Of a DNA stretch of 64,000 bases, positions 25,684 through 34,722 are shown one piece after another (positions within the stretch are counted from its first letter, which is position 1; the number at the start of each line of letters is the position of its first letter). This stretch comes from Saccharospirillum sp040881935. GTDB lineage: Bacteria > Pseudomonadota > Gammaproteobacteria > Pseudomonadales > Natronospirillaceae. The notes below the pieces were generated by a model, which did not search any database, was not told the DNA's origin, and saw only the letters and a program-made list of their open reading frames with translations. The stretch covers positions 46,403-110,402 of the forward strand of contig NZ_JBBECH010000041.1 in NCBI RefSeq assembly GCF_040881935.1. Reading direction: 5' to 3'. A program made the translations under genes and the position numbers.

Positions 25684-27742
25684 AGACCCGATCAGCCGGC
25701 TGACGGGTGTTGGCCCGAAGCTGGCTGAAAAATGCCAGTCGATCGGGCTCGACAGCATTGGCGACTTACTGTTTCACCTGCCCTATAAATACCAGGACCG
25801 GACCAAAATCACCCCCATCGGCAAGCTGCAACTGGGCATGGCCGTGGTCGTACAGGGCGAGGTGCGCGGCACTCAAGTGCTGTTTGGCCGGCGCCGCAGC
25901 CTGATCTGCCGGCTATCTGACGGAACCGGCCTAATCAGCATGCGCTTGTTTCATTTCACCAAAGCTCAACAGATGCGGCTGCAAGAGGGCACGCACCTGC
26001 GCCTCTACGGTGAAGTGCGCATGGGCTCAACCGGGCTGGAAATGATGCACCCGGAGTATGTGGCACGCGACGACGACCAATTCCCGCCGCTCGACAACAC
26101 TCTGACTCCGCTCTACCCCAGCAGCGAAGGCTTAAACCAGAATCGCCTGCGCGCCCTGGTCGAGCAGGCGATTACTGCGTTGCAACGCCAGGGCGGGCTG
26201 GCCGAATGGGTGCCACCCGACTGGCTTTCAGGCTGGGGATTACCCTCACTGACAGAAGCCTTGCTGACCCTGCATCACCCCCATTCCAGCAGTGATACCC
26301 AGGCCCTGCTCGACGGATTACACCCGGCTCAACAACGCCTGGCCCTGGAAGAGCTGCTGGCACACCACCTGAGTCTGATGCTGACCCGGCAGAAAACTCA
26401 GGCCAGCGGGGCCCCGGCAATTCCACCCAGCCAGACCCTGGTTACCGGCTTACTACGCCAGTTGCCGTTTCAACTGACGGGGGCACAGCAACGGGTTGCC
26501 GGAGAGATTCAACAGGACATGGGGTTGAGCCTGCCAATGCTCCGCCTGGTTCAGGGTGATGTGGGTTCCGGCAAAACGCTGGTCGCCATGGTCGCTGCGT
26601 TGCAAGCCATCGAGGCGGGGTTTCAGGTTGCGCTGATGGCCCCAACCGAACTGCTCGCCGAACAGCATTTTCGCACCCTGCAGCAATGGGCCGAACCATT
26701 GGACGTTCACTGCTCCCTGCTGCTGGGCAAGTTGGGCAAAAAGCAGCGCACCGGCATCCTCGCCGACCTGGCCGATGGCACAACCCAGCTAATGATTGGC
26801 ACGCATGCGCTGTTTCAGGAGGGGGTGGACTATCACCGTTTGGGCCTGGTGATCATCGATGAACAGCACCGCTTCGGCGTGCATCAGCGCCTGGCGTTGA
26901 AAGAAAAAGCCCGCGATGGCCTGCCGCATCAGCTAACCATGACCGCCACCCCGATTCCGCGTACCCTGGCGATGACCGCCTATGCCGATCTGGACGTCTC
27001 AATCATCGACGAACTGCCACCCGGGCGCACACCCGTAACCACCACTGTTATCAGCCAGGAACGACGCGACGCGGTAATCCGCCGGGTTGATGCCGCCTGC
27101 GAAGCTGGCCGGCAGGTGTACTGGGTGTGCACTCTGATTGAGGAATCCGAAGAGCTTCAGGCCGAGGCCGCCGAGGAAACCGCCGATGTATTGCAACGCT
27201 GCTTACCGGCTCGGCGCGTCGGATTGCTCCACGGCCGCATGAAACCAGCCGATAAAACCCGACTGATGGCGGCGTTCAAAGACCGGCAGCTGGACATACT
27301 GGTCGCCACCACGGTCATTGAAGTGGGTGTCGATGTCCCGAATGCATCGGTGATGATTATCGAAAATCCGGAACGACTGGGGTTGGCCCAATTGCATCAG
27401 TTGCGCGGCCGGGTCGGGCGCGGCACCATCGACAGCCACTGCCTGCTGATGTTTGGCAGCCCGCTGTCGGAACAGGGCAAGCAGCGCCTGGAAGTCATGC
27501 GTTCAACCAGCGATGGGTTCGTGATTGCCGAAGAAGATTTGAAACTGCGCGGCCCGGGTGAAGTACTGGGCACCCGCCAGACGGGCACCATGGCGTTTCG
27601 GGTGGCCGACCTGGAACGCGATCGAAATTGGCTGACCGTGGTACCCGAGCTCGCCCACCGCTTGCAGACCGAATACCCCAGCCACATCTCACCACTGGTC
27701 GAGCGCTGGCTATTTAATGCCGACCGGTATGCACAAGTGTGA
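25673..27742 (+). CDS. recG: ATP-dependent DNA helicase RecG
   Basis: Remodels stalled forks and branched DNA. The 689-aa protein begins MQLEDPISRLTGVGPKLAEK, followed by the wedge domain, then helicase motifs: LVQGDVGSGKTLVAMVAALQ (Walker A, near residue 300), LVIIDEQHRFGVHQRLALKE (DEQH box), MTATPIPRTLAMT (motif III) and QLRGRVGRG (motif VI). The start overlaps oxyR's stop, the same arrangement seen in several gammaproteobacteria, so oxyR and recG are likely cotranscribed. Confidence 0.97.
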   Translation: MQLEDPISRLTGVGPKLAEKCQSIGLDSIGDLLFHLPYKYQDRTKITPIGKLQLGMAVVVQGEVRGTQVLFGRRRSLICRLSDGTGLISMRLFHFTKAQQMRLQEGTHLRLYGEVRMGSTGLEMMHPEYVARDDDQFPPLDNTLTPLYPSSEGLNQNRLRALVEQAITALQRQGGLAEWVPPDWLSGWGLPSLTEALLTLHHPHSSSDTQALLDGLHPAQQRLALEELLAHHLSLMLTRQKTQASGAPAIPPSQTLVTGLLRQLPFQLTGAQQRVAGEIQQDMGLSLPMLRLVQGDVGSGKTLVAMVAALQAIEAGFQVALMAPTELLAEQHFRTLQQWAEPLDVHCSLLLGKLGKKQRTGILADLADGTTQLMIGTHALFQEGVDYHRLGLVIIDEQHRFGVHQRLALKEKARDGLPHQLTMTATPIPRTLAMTAYADLDVSIIDELPPGRTPVTTTVISQERRDAVIRRVDAACEAGRQVYWVCTLIEESEELQAEAAEETADVLQRCLPARRVGLLHGRMKPADKTRLMAAFKDRQLDILVATTVIEVGVDVPNASVMIIENPERLGLAQLHQLRGRVGRGTIDSHCLLMFGSPLSEQGKQRLEVMRSTSDGFVIAEEDLKLRGPGEVLGTRQTGTMAFRVADLERDRNWLTVVPELAHRLQTEYPSHISPLVERWLFNADRYAQV

Positions 27743-27864
27743 CGCACGTCGCTTTAATTGTGACGTGCATTGATCAGATTGCCGACCGAGCCAAAGTCGG
27801 CCGGCTGATCGAAGACCGGGCGCTGCGTCTGCAGCGCTGGGTGGATAAAGTATCGCTCTGGTAA
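27739..27864 (+). other. Short ORF overlapping the recG stop (41 codons), uncertain
   Basis: A GTG four bases before recG's end opens a frame reading VTHVALIVTCIDQIADRAKV then GRLIEDRALRLQRWVDKVSL and W, stop. The second half is protein-like (charged amphipathic helix). There is no ribosome-binding site beyond coupling. It could be a small coupled peptide or a decayed gene end; no family is recognised. Confidence 0.2.
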
Positions 27865-27868
27865 AAGC

Positions 27869-28816
27869 TTATCGAGCCAGCGCCTGTTCGACCGCAGCCA
27901 GCCCCGGGTTGCCATCAACCGTGGTTACTCCATCCAGCCAGGCTGGCAATACCTCAGTGTTATTTGCCAACCAGGTGCGAGCAGCCACTTCCGGCGTTTC
28001 ACCATCGTCCAGAATGGAACTCATGATCTGGTTTTCCATATCCAGAGTGAACACCAAGTTTGTTAGCAGACGTCCTGCGTTCTGGCACTCGTCCCGATAG
28101 CCGTTTCGGATCAGGGTGTATATGGTCGCGCCACCCAGATCTGGTCCAAAGTAGTCATCACCGCCGGTCAGATACACCAGGTCATGATGCAAGTTCATCG
28201 GGTGCGGTTCCCAGGCCAGAAACACCACAAACTCATCACGCCGCGCGGCACGATCAACCTGGCTCAGCATGCCCTGTTCACTGGATTCCACCAATTCCCA
28301 GCCATCCAATCCAAAATCACCGGAATCGATCATGCTCTGGATCAGACTATTGGCTGGCGCACCCGGGTCGATGCCGTAAATGCGTTGATCGAACGCCTCG
28401 GCATGGTCAGCCAGATCGGCAAAGGATTCAACACCGGCTTCATGCACGTAGTCCGGCACGGCTAAGGTGGTAAACTTGGCCCCTTCAAGATTGGCGCGAA
28501 CACGCTCGTAGCCATCGGCATATTTGTCGGCAAACGCCTGCTGCGCCGGCATCCAATTGCCAAGAAATACGTCGATATCGTTGGCCTGCAATGACTCGAA
28601 CCCGATGGGTACGGCTAGCAAATCGACATCCGTTTCATAACCGAGACCTTCAAGCAGGGTCGTTGCCACAGCATTGGTGACATTAATGTCAGTCCAGCCC
28701 GGGTCACTGAAATGAACGGAACGACAGCTTTCGGCGACGTCCGCTTGCACCGTAGCTCCCAGGGCACACAGGGCGACGAAGCCCGCTCCAAGACGTAATG
28801 TTTTCCGTGTATTCAT
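27869..28816 (-). CDS. choX: Choline-type ABC transporter substrate-binding protein
   Basis: Periplasmic quaternary-amine binding protein (OpuAC/ChoX fold), about 315 aa. A signal peptide (LRLGAGFVALCALGATVQAD) is followed by SCRSVHFSDPGWTDINVTNA and VDVFLGNWMPAQQAF-type segments (residues 30-100), then EFVVFLAWEPHPMNLHHDLV near residue 205; the aromatic residues in these segments form the choline cage in ChoX. It is next to the choline-sulfatase gene, consistent with uptake of choline released from choline-O-sulfate. Permease and ATPase genes are not in the window. Confidence 0.85.
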   Translation of the reverse strand: MNTRKTLRLGAGFVALCALGATVQADVAESCRSVHFSDPGWTDINVTNAVATTLLEGLGYETDVDLLAVPIGFESLQANDIDVFLGNWMPAQQAFADKYADGYERVRANLEGAKFTTLAVPDYVHEAGVESFADLADHAEAFDQRIYGIDPGAPANSLIQSMIDSGDFGLDGWELVESSEQGMLSQVDRAARRDEFVVFLAWEPHPMNLHHDLVYLTGGDDYFGPDLGGATIYTLIRNGYRDECQNAGRLLTNLVFTLDMENQIMSSILDDGETPEVAARTWLANNTEVLPAWLDGVTTVDGNPGLAAVEQALAR

Positions 28817-28901
28817 GCTTAACCCTCTGTTCATTTGTCTGTGAATGACACAGGGTTTACTGATCCCCGAGCCCCATTAATTTCTCTACTCCGACGAGTA
28901 A

Positions 28902-30425
28902 CTAATCTTCTGGCATGACAGGCAATCGAGCTTGCCGCTCCAGGTCACCCAGATCCATGGTGTTGCGCATGTATTGTTGGCTTGCATCGACCCAGGGTTG
29001 GAAATCCCATGAGGTGACGCGTCCTTGTGACAGTGCTTCGGCAACCAGGCGGCGGCGACGCTGGCTGTCCAGAACCTGCTGTTGAATGTGTTCCATATCC
29101 CAGCGCCTGGCTGTTTCTTCGCGCAAGGGCTGTAACACCCGGGCATAGTCGGGATCAGGCGCGAGGTTGGTTAACTCGTCGGGATCGTTGATCAGGTTGT
29201 AGAGTTGATCAGGGTCTGCCGGGCAATGGATGTACTTCCAGTCACCACGACGAATCATCATCACCGGCGCAACCGTCCCCTCACCCATGTATTCTCCGAT
29301 GACTTCATCATGCCCGCCCTGGCCAGTCAAATGCGGTACCAAGCTGCGGCCTTCGATCGCTGTCGCCAGCTCTGGCGCTGAACCGGTGGCCATTTCAACC
29401 AGAGTGGGGAGCAGATCCAGTGTCGATACGTTGGCACTGATGCGGGCCGGCTGGTAGCGATCCGGCGCATAAACGATAAAGGGCACCCGGGCCGAGTCTT
29501 CAAACCAGCTCATCTTGTACCAGAGATCACGCTCACCCAGCATGTCACCGTGATCGCCGGAAAAGACGATCAGGGTATTCTTATCCAGCCCGGTTTCCTT
29601 CAGCGTGGCCAGCAGGGTCCCGACCTGATCATCAACGTAACTGATCGCGCCGTAGTACGCGCGGCGGGCATTGCGGATCTGGCTGTCATCAAAGTCTGCA
29701 GCATCGGCCTGGTAGAGCGCGCGCAATCTTTTCGAATGCGGGTCCCGTTGTGACTCGTCGAGGCGCACCCTGGGCAGTTCAATATCTTCATCCCGGTATC
29801 GGTTCCAGTATTCCTCGGGGATCGCGTAAGGGTCGTGCGGGTGGGTCATGGAAACCGTCAGGCAAAACGGGCGATCGTCTGCACTGCGTGCCTGGTTGAA
29901 CAGATAGCGGCGTGCATGAAATACAACTTCGTCGTCGTAATCGAGCTGGTTGGATCGCACACAAGGGCCCGCCTGAGTCACTGACGACATATCGTGGTAC
30001 CAGGTGGGCCGGCTTGCAGGCTCGTCCCAGTTAACGGCCCAACCAAAATCGGCTGGGTAGATGTCGCTGGTAAAACGCTCCTCAAAACCGTGCAATTGAT
30101 CAGGCCCGCAAAAATGCATCTTGCCCGACAGGGCCGTTTTGTACCCGGCCTTGCGCAAATAGTGAGCATAAGTAGGCACATCGGCTGGCAATTCCGCAGC
30201 GTTGTCGTAGGCCCCTATTTTCGCCGGCAACCGCCCCGTCATCAGCACGAACCGGGACGGAGCGCACAAGGGGCTATTGCAATAAGCCGAATCGAAAACA
30301 ACACCCTGCTTTGCCAGGCTTTCCAGATGAGGCGCCTTGACGGTGCGGTTGCCATAAACCGGCAACGCCGAGGCGGTCATCTGATCCGCCATAATGAACA
30401 GAATATTGGGTTGAGGTTGGGTCAT
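28902..30425 (-). CDS. betC: Choline-sulfatase
   Basis: Hydrolyses choline-O-sulfate to choline and sulfate, feeding osmoprotectant or carbon metabolism. The 507-aa product begins MTQPQPNILFIMADQMTASA. The sulfatase signature SPLCAPSRFVLMTGRLPAKI places the formylglycine cysteine at residue 54, as in characterised BetC enzymes. Further metal-binding segments are LIVFSGDHGDMLGERDLWYK near residue 290 and GKMHFCGPDQLHGF near residue 105. The start at 30425 is chosen by homology to family N-termini. Divergent from a LysR gene 136 bp away, its probable regulator. Confidence 0.93.
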   Translation of the reverse strand: MTQPQPNILFIMADQMTASALPVYGNRTVKAPHLESLAKQGVVFDSAYCNSPLCAPSRFVLMTGRLPAKIGAYDNAAELPADVPTYAHYLRKAGYKTALSGKMHFCGPDQLHGFEERFTSDIYPADFGWAVNWDEPASRPTWYHDMSSVTQAGPCVRSNQLDYDDEVVFHARRYLFNQARSADDRPFCLTVSMTHPHDPYAIPEEYWNRYRDEDIELPRVRLDESQRDPHSKRLRALYQADAADFDDSQIRNARRAYYGAISYVDDQVGTLLATLKETGLDKNTLIVFSGDHGDMLGERDLWYKMSWFEDSARVPFIVYAPDRYQPARISANVSTLDLLPTLVEMATGSAPELATAIEGRSLVPHLTGQGGHDEVIGEYMGEGTVAPVMMIRRGDWKYIHCPADPDQLYNLINDPDELTNLAPDPDYARVLQPLREETARRWDMEHIQQQVLDSQRRRRLVAEALSQGRVTSWDFQPWVDASQQYMRNTMDLGDLERQARLPVMPED

Positions 30426-30561
30426 TATCACTACCTGTGCTGGCGTTAGGGTGACCTCAAGAAGGCATCCCATCGATGAATTTAATGGCTAAACTCATGT
30501 TGCGCTGGTAACAATGCCTTGTAAACTGACCCATAACTTATATCAGCCATTAGTATTGCTA

Positions 30562-31482
30562 ATGTTAAATCTAAAAGATCTACCACCCCTCACCCTATTG
30601 GTGGCCTTTGAAGCTGCGGCCCGACTGCATTCGTTTACCGCTGCCGCACAGGAGCTCGGCAGCACTCAGTCAGCCATCAGCCAGCACGTCAAGCGCCTGG
30701 AGGCCGACATTGGCAGCCCGCTGTTTCAACGCACCCATCGCGGTGTACAGCTAACACGCGCCGGGGATCAGTTGTATCTGCCAGTCACCCAAGGCCTGGC
30801 TCAAGTGCTGAAGGGGTATCAGCACGCCCAAAAACAGGCGCATCACGATGTGATCAACGTCGCCACCGACTATGCCCTTGGAAGTTACTGGATCCTGCCG
30901 CGGTTACGACACTTTCGGACCATTCACCCAAAAGTGGATGTCAGGCTGGTAACCTCACAGCAGTCGGTCACGCCAGACCAGGCCGATGTGGATATCGCCC
31001 TGATATTCGGTAACGGTCACGACATTTCCGCGCCCACCCGACAACTGTTTACCGAACAGGTCATCCCGGTCTGCAGCCCGGCGCTGCTAGAGCGATATCA
31101 CACCGGCCAGGGTCCGGCCCACCTGACCGACTTGCCGCTGTTGCAACTGGAAGCGGATCACCATGCCCGCTGGTTCGACTGGCCCGAACTGTTCTCCAGA
31201 CTCAACATACCGTCAGTACCGCGCGAGCCTGAACTGATGTTCAACAACTACACCCTGTTGCTGCAGGCGGCTTTGTCTGGCCAGGGCGTCGCCATTGGCT
31301 GGTCACCCTTCATCGAGCCCATGCTTACCAGTGGGGCTCTGGTGGCATTAACCGAGACGCCGCTGCAGTCGATCAACGGTTACCACATCGTGTTCCCGTC
31401 CAACCGGGTCGTGGCACCTCTCGTGCTGGAATTCGTCGACTGGCTGATGGAGGAGGGGAAAGCAACCATGGCGGGCGGCTGA
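30562..31482 (+). CDS. LysR-family regulator of choline-sulfate use
   Basis: A GcvA-like LysR regulator, about 306 aa. The HTH region reads LVAFEAAARLHSFTAAAQEL and GSTQSAISQHVKRLEADIG, followed by the co-inducer domain (INVATDYALGSYWILPRLRH near residue 95). The start at 30562 (MLNLKDLPP) suits the family. It diverges from betC, the common arrangement for choline-sulfate regulators, so it probably controls betC and itself from the shared 136-bp gap. Confidence 0.88.
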   Translation: MLNLKDLPPLTLLVAFEAAARLHSFTAAAQELGSTQSAISQHVKRLEADIGSPLFQRTHRGVQLTRAGDQLYLPVTQGLAQVLKGYQHAQKQAHHDVINVATDYALGSYWILPRLRHFRTIHPKVDVRLVTSQQSVTPDQADVDIALIFGNGHDISAPTRQLFTEQVIPVCSPALLERYHTGQGPAHLTDLPLLQLEADHHARWFDWPELFSRLNIPSVPREPELMFNNYTLLLQAALSGQGVAIGWSPFIEPMLTSGALVALTETPLQSINGYHIVFPSNRVVAPLVLEFVDWLMEEGKATMAGG

Positions 31483-31739
31483 TACACAGCAGGACCGACG
31501 GCACGCAGGCTTTTGTGGCGGTAGTGATTAGCATAAATAGCAGACAACTCCTCTATTATTATGTATACTCCGCGCCCCGTTTTTACCATAAGCCGGACAT
31601 TTTGGTTCGGCCTGAAGGGAGCCTATTTGACCGATTCCTGCCTTGTCTGGGAATACGCCGGTTTACCGGTACGACTCGAAAGCGGCTCCTTCTTGAAGCC
31701 CGGGTTTGCATGCTGCGACCCCTCGAGGATGTGTTCTGA

Positions 31740-33467
31740 ATGACTGATACCCCCCGTTTTGATCAACTGGGCCTGGCGCCCAATGTACTTGAAAACCTGA
31801 CTAAGCTCGGTTACGAAACCCCGACGCCGATTCAACAGCAGGCCATTCCAGCCATTGTGGCTGGCAAAGATGTGCTGGGCCTGGCCCAGACCGGCACCGG
31901 TAAAACCGCCGCCTTTGCGCTGCCGCTGCTGAGCATCATGGACAGTAAAATCCAGGCACCACAAACGCTGGTACTGTGCCCGACGCGTGAGCTTGCTATC
32001 CAGGTGGCCGAGGCGTTTCAATCCTACGCCAAAGGCTCTGCTGGCTTTAACGTTCTGCCGATTTACGGCGGCGCCGACATGCGCAACCAATTGCGCGGCC
32101 TAAAGCAAAATCCGCAAGTGATTGTGGGTACCCCTGGCCGGGTCATGGACCACTTGCGTCGTAACTCTCTGGACCTGACCAACCTCAAGCACCTGGTGCT
32201 AGACGAAGCCGACGAAATGCTGCGCATGGGCTTTGTTGAAGACATCGACTGGATTCTGGAACACACCCCGGCCGATAAGCAGGTCGCCCTGTTCTCGGCC
32301 ACCATGATTCAGCAGGTCAAACGCCTGACCCAGCAGTACCTGAAAGATCCGATACGCATTGAAATTCAGGCTAGCCAGGCCGCACTGGAGAAGATCGAAC
32401 AGTTCGTTTGGCACGTCGGCGGCATCGACAAACTTGAAGCCCTGACCCGCATTCTGGAAGTGGAAGAGTGGAACGCAGCGATCCTGTTCGTGCGCACCAA
32501 GGTCGAAAGCCAGTTCCTGGCCGACAAACTGGCAGCCCGCGGACATGCCTGTACCGCTTTGAGTGGCGACGTCGCCCAGAAGCAACGTGAAGACATCATC
32601 AACCAGTTCAAGAGCGGCAAACTCGACCTGGTGATTGCTACCGACGTGGCCGCCCGCGGCCTCGATGTCGAACGCATCAGCCACGTTATCAACTGGGACA
32701 TTCCCGGTGATGTGCAGACTTACACCCACCGCATCGGCCGTACTGGTCGCGCTGGTCGCAGTGGCAAGGCGATCATGTTCGTCAAACCGCGCGAGCGTCG
32801 TTTGCTGCGCGACATCGAACGCGTCACCAAACAGCAACTGAAGCCCTACCCACTGCCGAGCGCTGCTCAGTTGAGCGACCACCGCGCCGGCCAGTTCAAG
32901 GCCGATGTGCTGGAACGCATTGAAAACGCCGACCTGACGTTTTTCCGCGCCATGATCGATGGCTGGGTCGAGAACACTGAGACCCAGGTCGATGCCCGCG
33001 ATCTCGCGGCCGCTCTGGCGATGATGGCGCAGGAAGACAAACCCCTGCAGATCCCGGAAGATCCCAAGCCACGCCCGGCTCGCGACCGCGATGACCGCCC
33101 CGCACGGGACGGAAAACCACGCCCCGAACGCGGTGCCAAGCGTGACCGGCCACTGGACTACGACGCCCAGAAATACCGCCTCGACGTGGGCCGTAAAGAC
33201 GGCGTAGAGCCCGGCCACATTGTCGGCGCCATTGCCAATGAAGCTGGCATCGAAGGCCGCTTCATCAACAACATCAGCATTCAGGAGCAATACACTCTGG
33301 TCGACCTGCCAACCGGCATGCCCAAGGAGATCCTGGAACAGCTGAAAAAGACGCGAGTCAAAGGCCGCCCCATGGCCCTGCGTGCCTGGGAAGACAGCCC
33401 GGCCGGCGCACCACGTCGCAAGCCCGCCGGCGACCGCAAGCCGCGCAAACCCCGCAAAGCTGATTAA
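31740..33467 (+). CDS. deaD: DEAD-box RNA helicase (DeaD/CsdA type)
   Basis: ATP-dependent RNA helicase of 575 aa acting in ribosome assembly and cold adaptation. It has the Q motif (FDQLGLAPNVLENLTKLGYE), Walker A AQTGTGKTAAFALPLL near residue 45, the DEAD box LVLDEADEMLRMGFVEDIDW near residue 155, SATM, and HRIGRTGRAGRSGKAIMF. The C-terminal DbpA-like RNA-binding domain (residues 470-550, YRLDVGRKDGVEPGHIVGAI) and basic tail identify the DeaD/CsdA branch. A 257-bp leader precedes the gene and may mediate cold or autoregulation. A strong terminator follows. Confidence 0.95.
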   Translation: MTDTPRFDQLGLAPNVLENLTKLGYETPTPIQQQAIPAIVAGKDVLGLAQTGTGKTAAFALPLLSIMDSKIQAPQTLVLCPTRELAIQVAEAFQSYAKGSAGFNVLPIYGGADMRNQLRGLKQNPQVIVGTPGRVMDHLRRNSLDLTNLKHLVLDEADEMLRMGFVEDIDWILEHTPADKQVALFSATMIQQVKRLTQQYLKDPIRIEIQASQAALEKIEQFVWHVGGIDKLEALTRILEVEEWNAAILFVRTKVESQFLADKLAARGHACTALSGDVAQKQREDIINQFKSGKLDLVIATDVAARGLDVERISHVINWDIPGDVQTYTHRIGRTGRAGRSGKAIMFVKPRERRLLRDIERVTKQQLKPYPLPSAAQLSDHRAGQFKADVLERIENADLTFFRAMIDGWVENTETQVDARDLAAALAMMAQEDKPLQIPEDPKPRPARDRDDRPARDGKPRPERGAKRDRPLDYDAQKYRLDVGRKDGVEPGHIVGAIANEAGIEGRFINNISIQEQYTLVDLPTGMPKEILEQLKKTRVKGRPMALRAWEDSPAGAPRRKPAGDRKPRKPRKAD

Positions 33468-33486
33468 AACCCGTGCTTCGCACTCA

Positions 33487-33519
33487 TAAAAAAAGCGACC
33501 TCAGGGTCGCTTTTTTTAT
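33487..33519 (+). terminator. Rho-independent terminator of deaD
   Basis: A GC-rich stem (AGCGACC / GGTCGCT) with a 3-nt loop and a run of seven T residues, 20 bp after the deaD stop. The A-run on the other side makes it bidirectional. Confidence 0.92.
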
Positions 33520-33579
33520 TTCGGAGTTCAGGTTTGGCTGGGTGCCAGGAGTCCGTGTCAGGCACCGGGTAGGCCCATC

Positions 33580-33618
33580 TGGGGTCGGCGTGAACCCATC
33601 CATGGGGCCTAGACCGCA
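33580..33618 (-). repeat. Dispersed 39-bp intergenic repeat, copy B (inverted)
   Basis: Reverse-complement counterpart of 21130-21168 with two differences. The surrounding DNA at 33567-33665 is itself partly palindromic (CCGGGTAGGCCCATCTGGGG against CCCCAGATAGGCCTACCCGG), so this copy could form a large hairpin downstream of the deaD terminator. Confidence 0.85.
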
Positions 33619-33739
33619 AGATCCCTCTTGCGGACTACCCCAGATAGGCCTACCCGGCTCCTGACACTCAGGTGGTTGCAAACTCCGACTTTCTTTACTA
33701 AAAACTCGCGGCTCTCAGCTCAAAACTCTCAGCTTGCTC

Positions 33740-33922
33740 CTACCCAATAAAATACTTGATCGCCGCCGCAATCAATACCAGCGGCACCAGAATCCGAATC
33801 CACTTCGAATATTTCGCCGCCTGTTCTTCACTCACTTCCGAGCCCTTGGCCGAGGTGATCTTAATCACCACCAGCATCACCAGTGCCAGCACAACCAGAA
33901 TCGTAACAATGGGTGGCATCAA
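33740..33922 (-). CDS. Small inner-membrane protein (60 aa)
   Basis: Two hydrophobic helices (IVTILVVLALVMLVVIKITS and RILVPLVLIAAAIKYFIG) separated by a charged segment (GSEVSEEQAAKYSK). It overlaps the trpC stop by 4 bp, so it is translated with the trp operon. No family is recognised. Its role is unknown, but the coupling makes it likely to be real. Confidence 0.65.
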   Translation of the reverse strand: MMPPIVTILVVLALVMLVVIKITSAKGSEVSEEQAAKYSKWIRILVPLVLIAAAIKYFIG

Positions 33923-34722
33923 AGCTCTCCAAACAGTTCGTTCATTCGCGTACCGGGATCGTCGGCGCGCATAAAGGCCTCACCAACCAGAAAGGCATTG
34001 ATGCGGTTGTTGCGCATTAATTCAACGTCGGCCGGGGTCAGAATGCCGCTTTCGGTGATCAAGGTGCGCCCTTCATCAACCGCATCTTTCAACGTTAACG
34101 TCGTGTCCAGAGAGACCTCAAAGGTGTGCAGGTTCCGGTTGTTGATGCCGATCAGCGGTGTATCCAGGCGCAACGCCCGTTCCATTTCGGCGGCATCGTG
34201 TACTTCAACCAACACATCCATACCGAGTGCCCGAGCCTGATCATGCAGGTCGGTCAGCTGCGCCGCATCCAGCGAGGAAACGATCAACAGCACACAGTCT
34301 GCCCCCAGCGCTCTGGCTTCAGTAATCTGATACGGATCGATCAAAAAATCCTTACGAATAACCGGTAATGCACAGCCATCGCGCACGGCGACCAAATAGT
34401 CTTCATGACCCTGAAAGAAATCCCGGTCGGTCAGTACCGACAAACAAGCCGCACCAGCACGCTCGTAACTCTGTGCGATTTCAACTGGCAGAAACGGGTC
34501 CCGCAACACGCCTTTGCTGGGCGATGCCTTTTTGATTTCAGCGATCACGGCCGCCTTGCCAGCTCCGATCTTCGTCGTCAACGCTCGGGCAAAACCTCGC
34601 GGAGCCGGGTGACGATCGAATTCCCGCTCGAGATCCAGCGCGCTGACCCGACGTGAGCGCTCGGCCACTTCTTCGCGTTTGCGATCGTTGATTTTTTTCA
34701 GAATGGTGGGCGTATCGGTCAC
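33919..34722 (-). CDS. trpC: Indole-3-glycerol phosphate synthase
   Basis: A monofunctional TrpC of 267 aa converting CdRP to indole-3-glycerol phosphate in tryptophan synthesis. Key segments are VIAEIKKASPSKGVLRDPFL (active-site lysines), VIRKDFLIDPYQITEARALG, DVLVEVHDAAEMERAL and IGINNRNLHTFEVSLDTTL. The start overlaps the trpD stop by 4 bp. Confidence 0.97.
   Translation of the reverse strand: MTDTPTILKKINDRKREEVAERSRRVSALDLEREFDRHPAPRGFARALTTKIGAGKAAVIAEIKKASPSKGVLRDPFLPVEIAQSYERAGAACLSVLTDRDFFQGHEDYLVAVRDGCALPVIRKDFLIDPYQITEARALGADCVLLIVSSLDAAQLTDLHDQARALGMDVLVEVHDAAEMERALRLDTPLIGINNRNLHTFEVSLDTTLTLKDAVDEGRTLITESGILTPADVELMRNNRINAFLVGEAFMRADDPGTRMNELFGEL

Noticed and set aside
32199..33290. 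363-codon open frame on the minus strand opposite deaD
   Set aside because: It lies entirely antisense to a well-conserved DEAD-box helicase and its translation has no recognisable domain; long antisense frames are expected in GC-rich genes.
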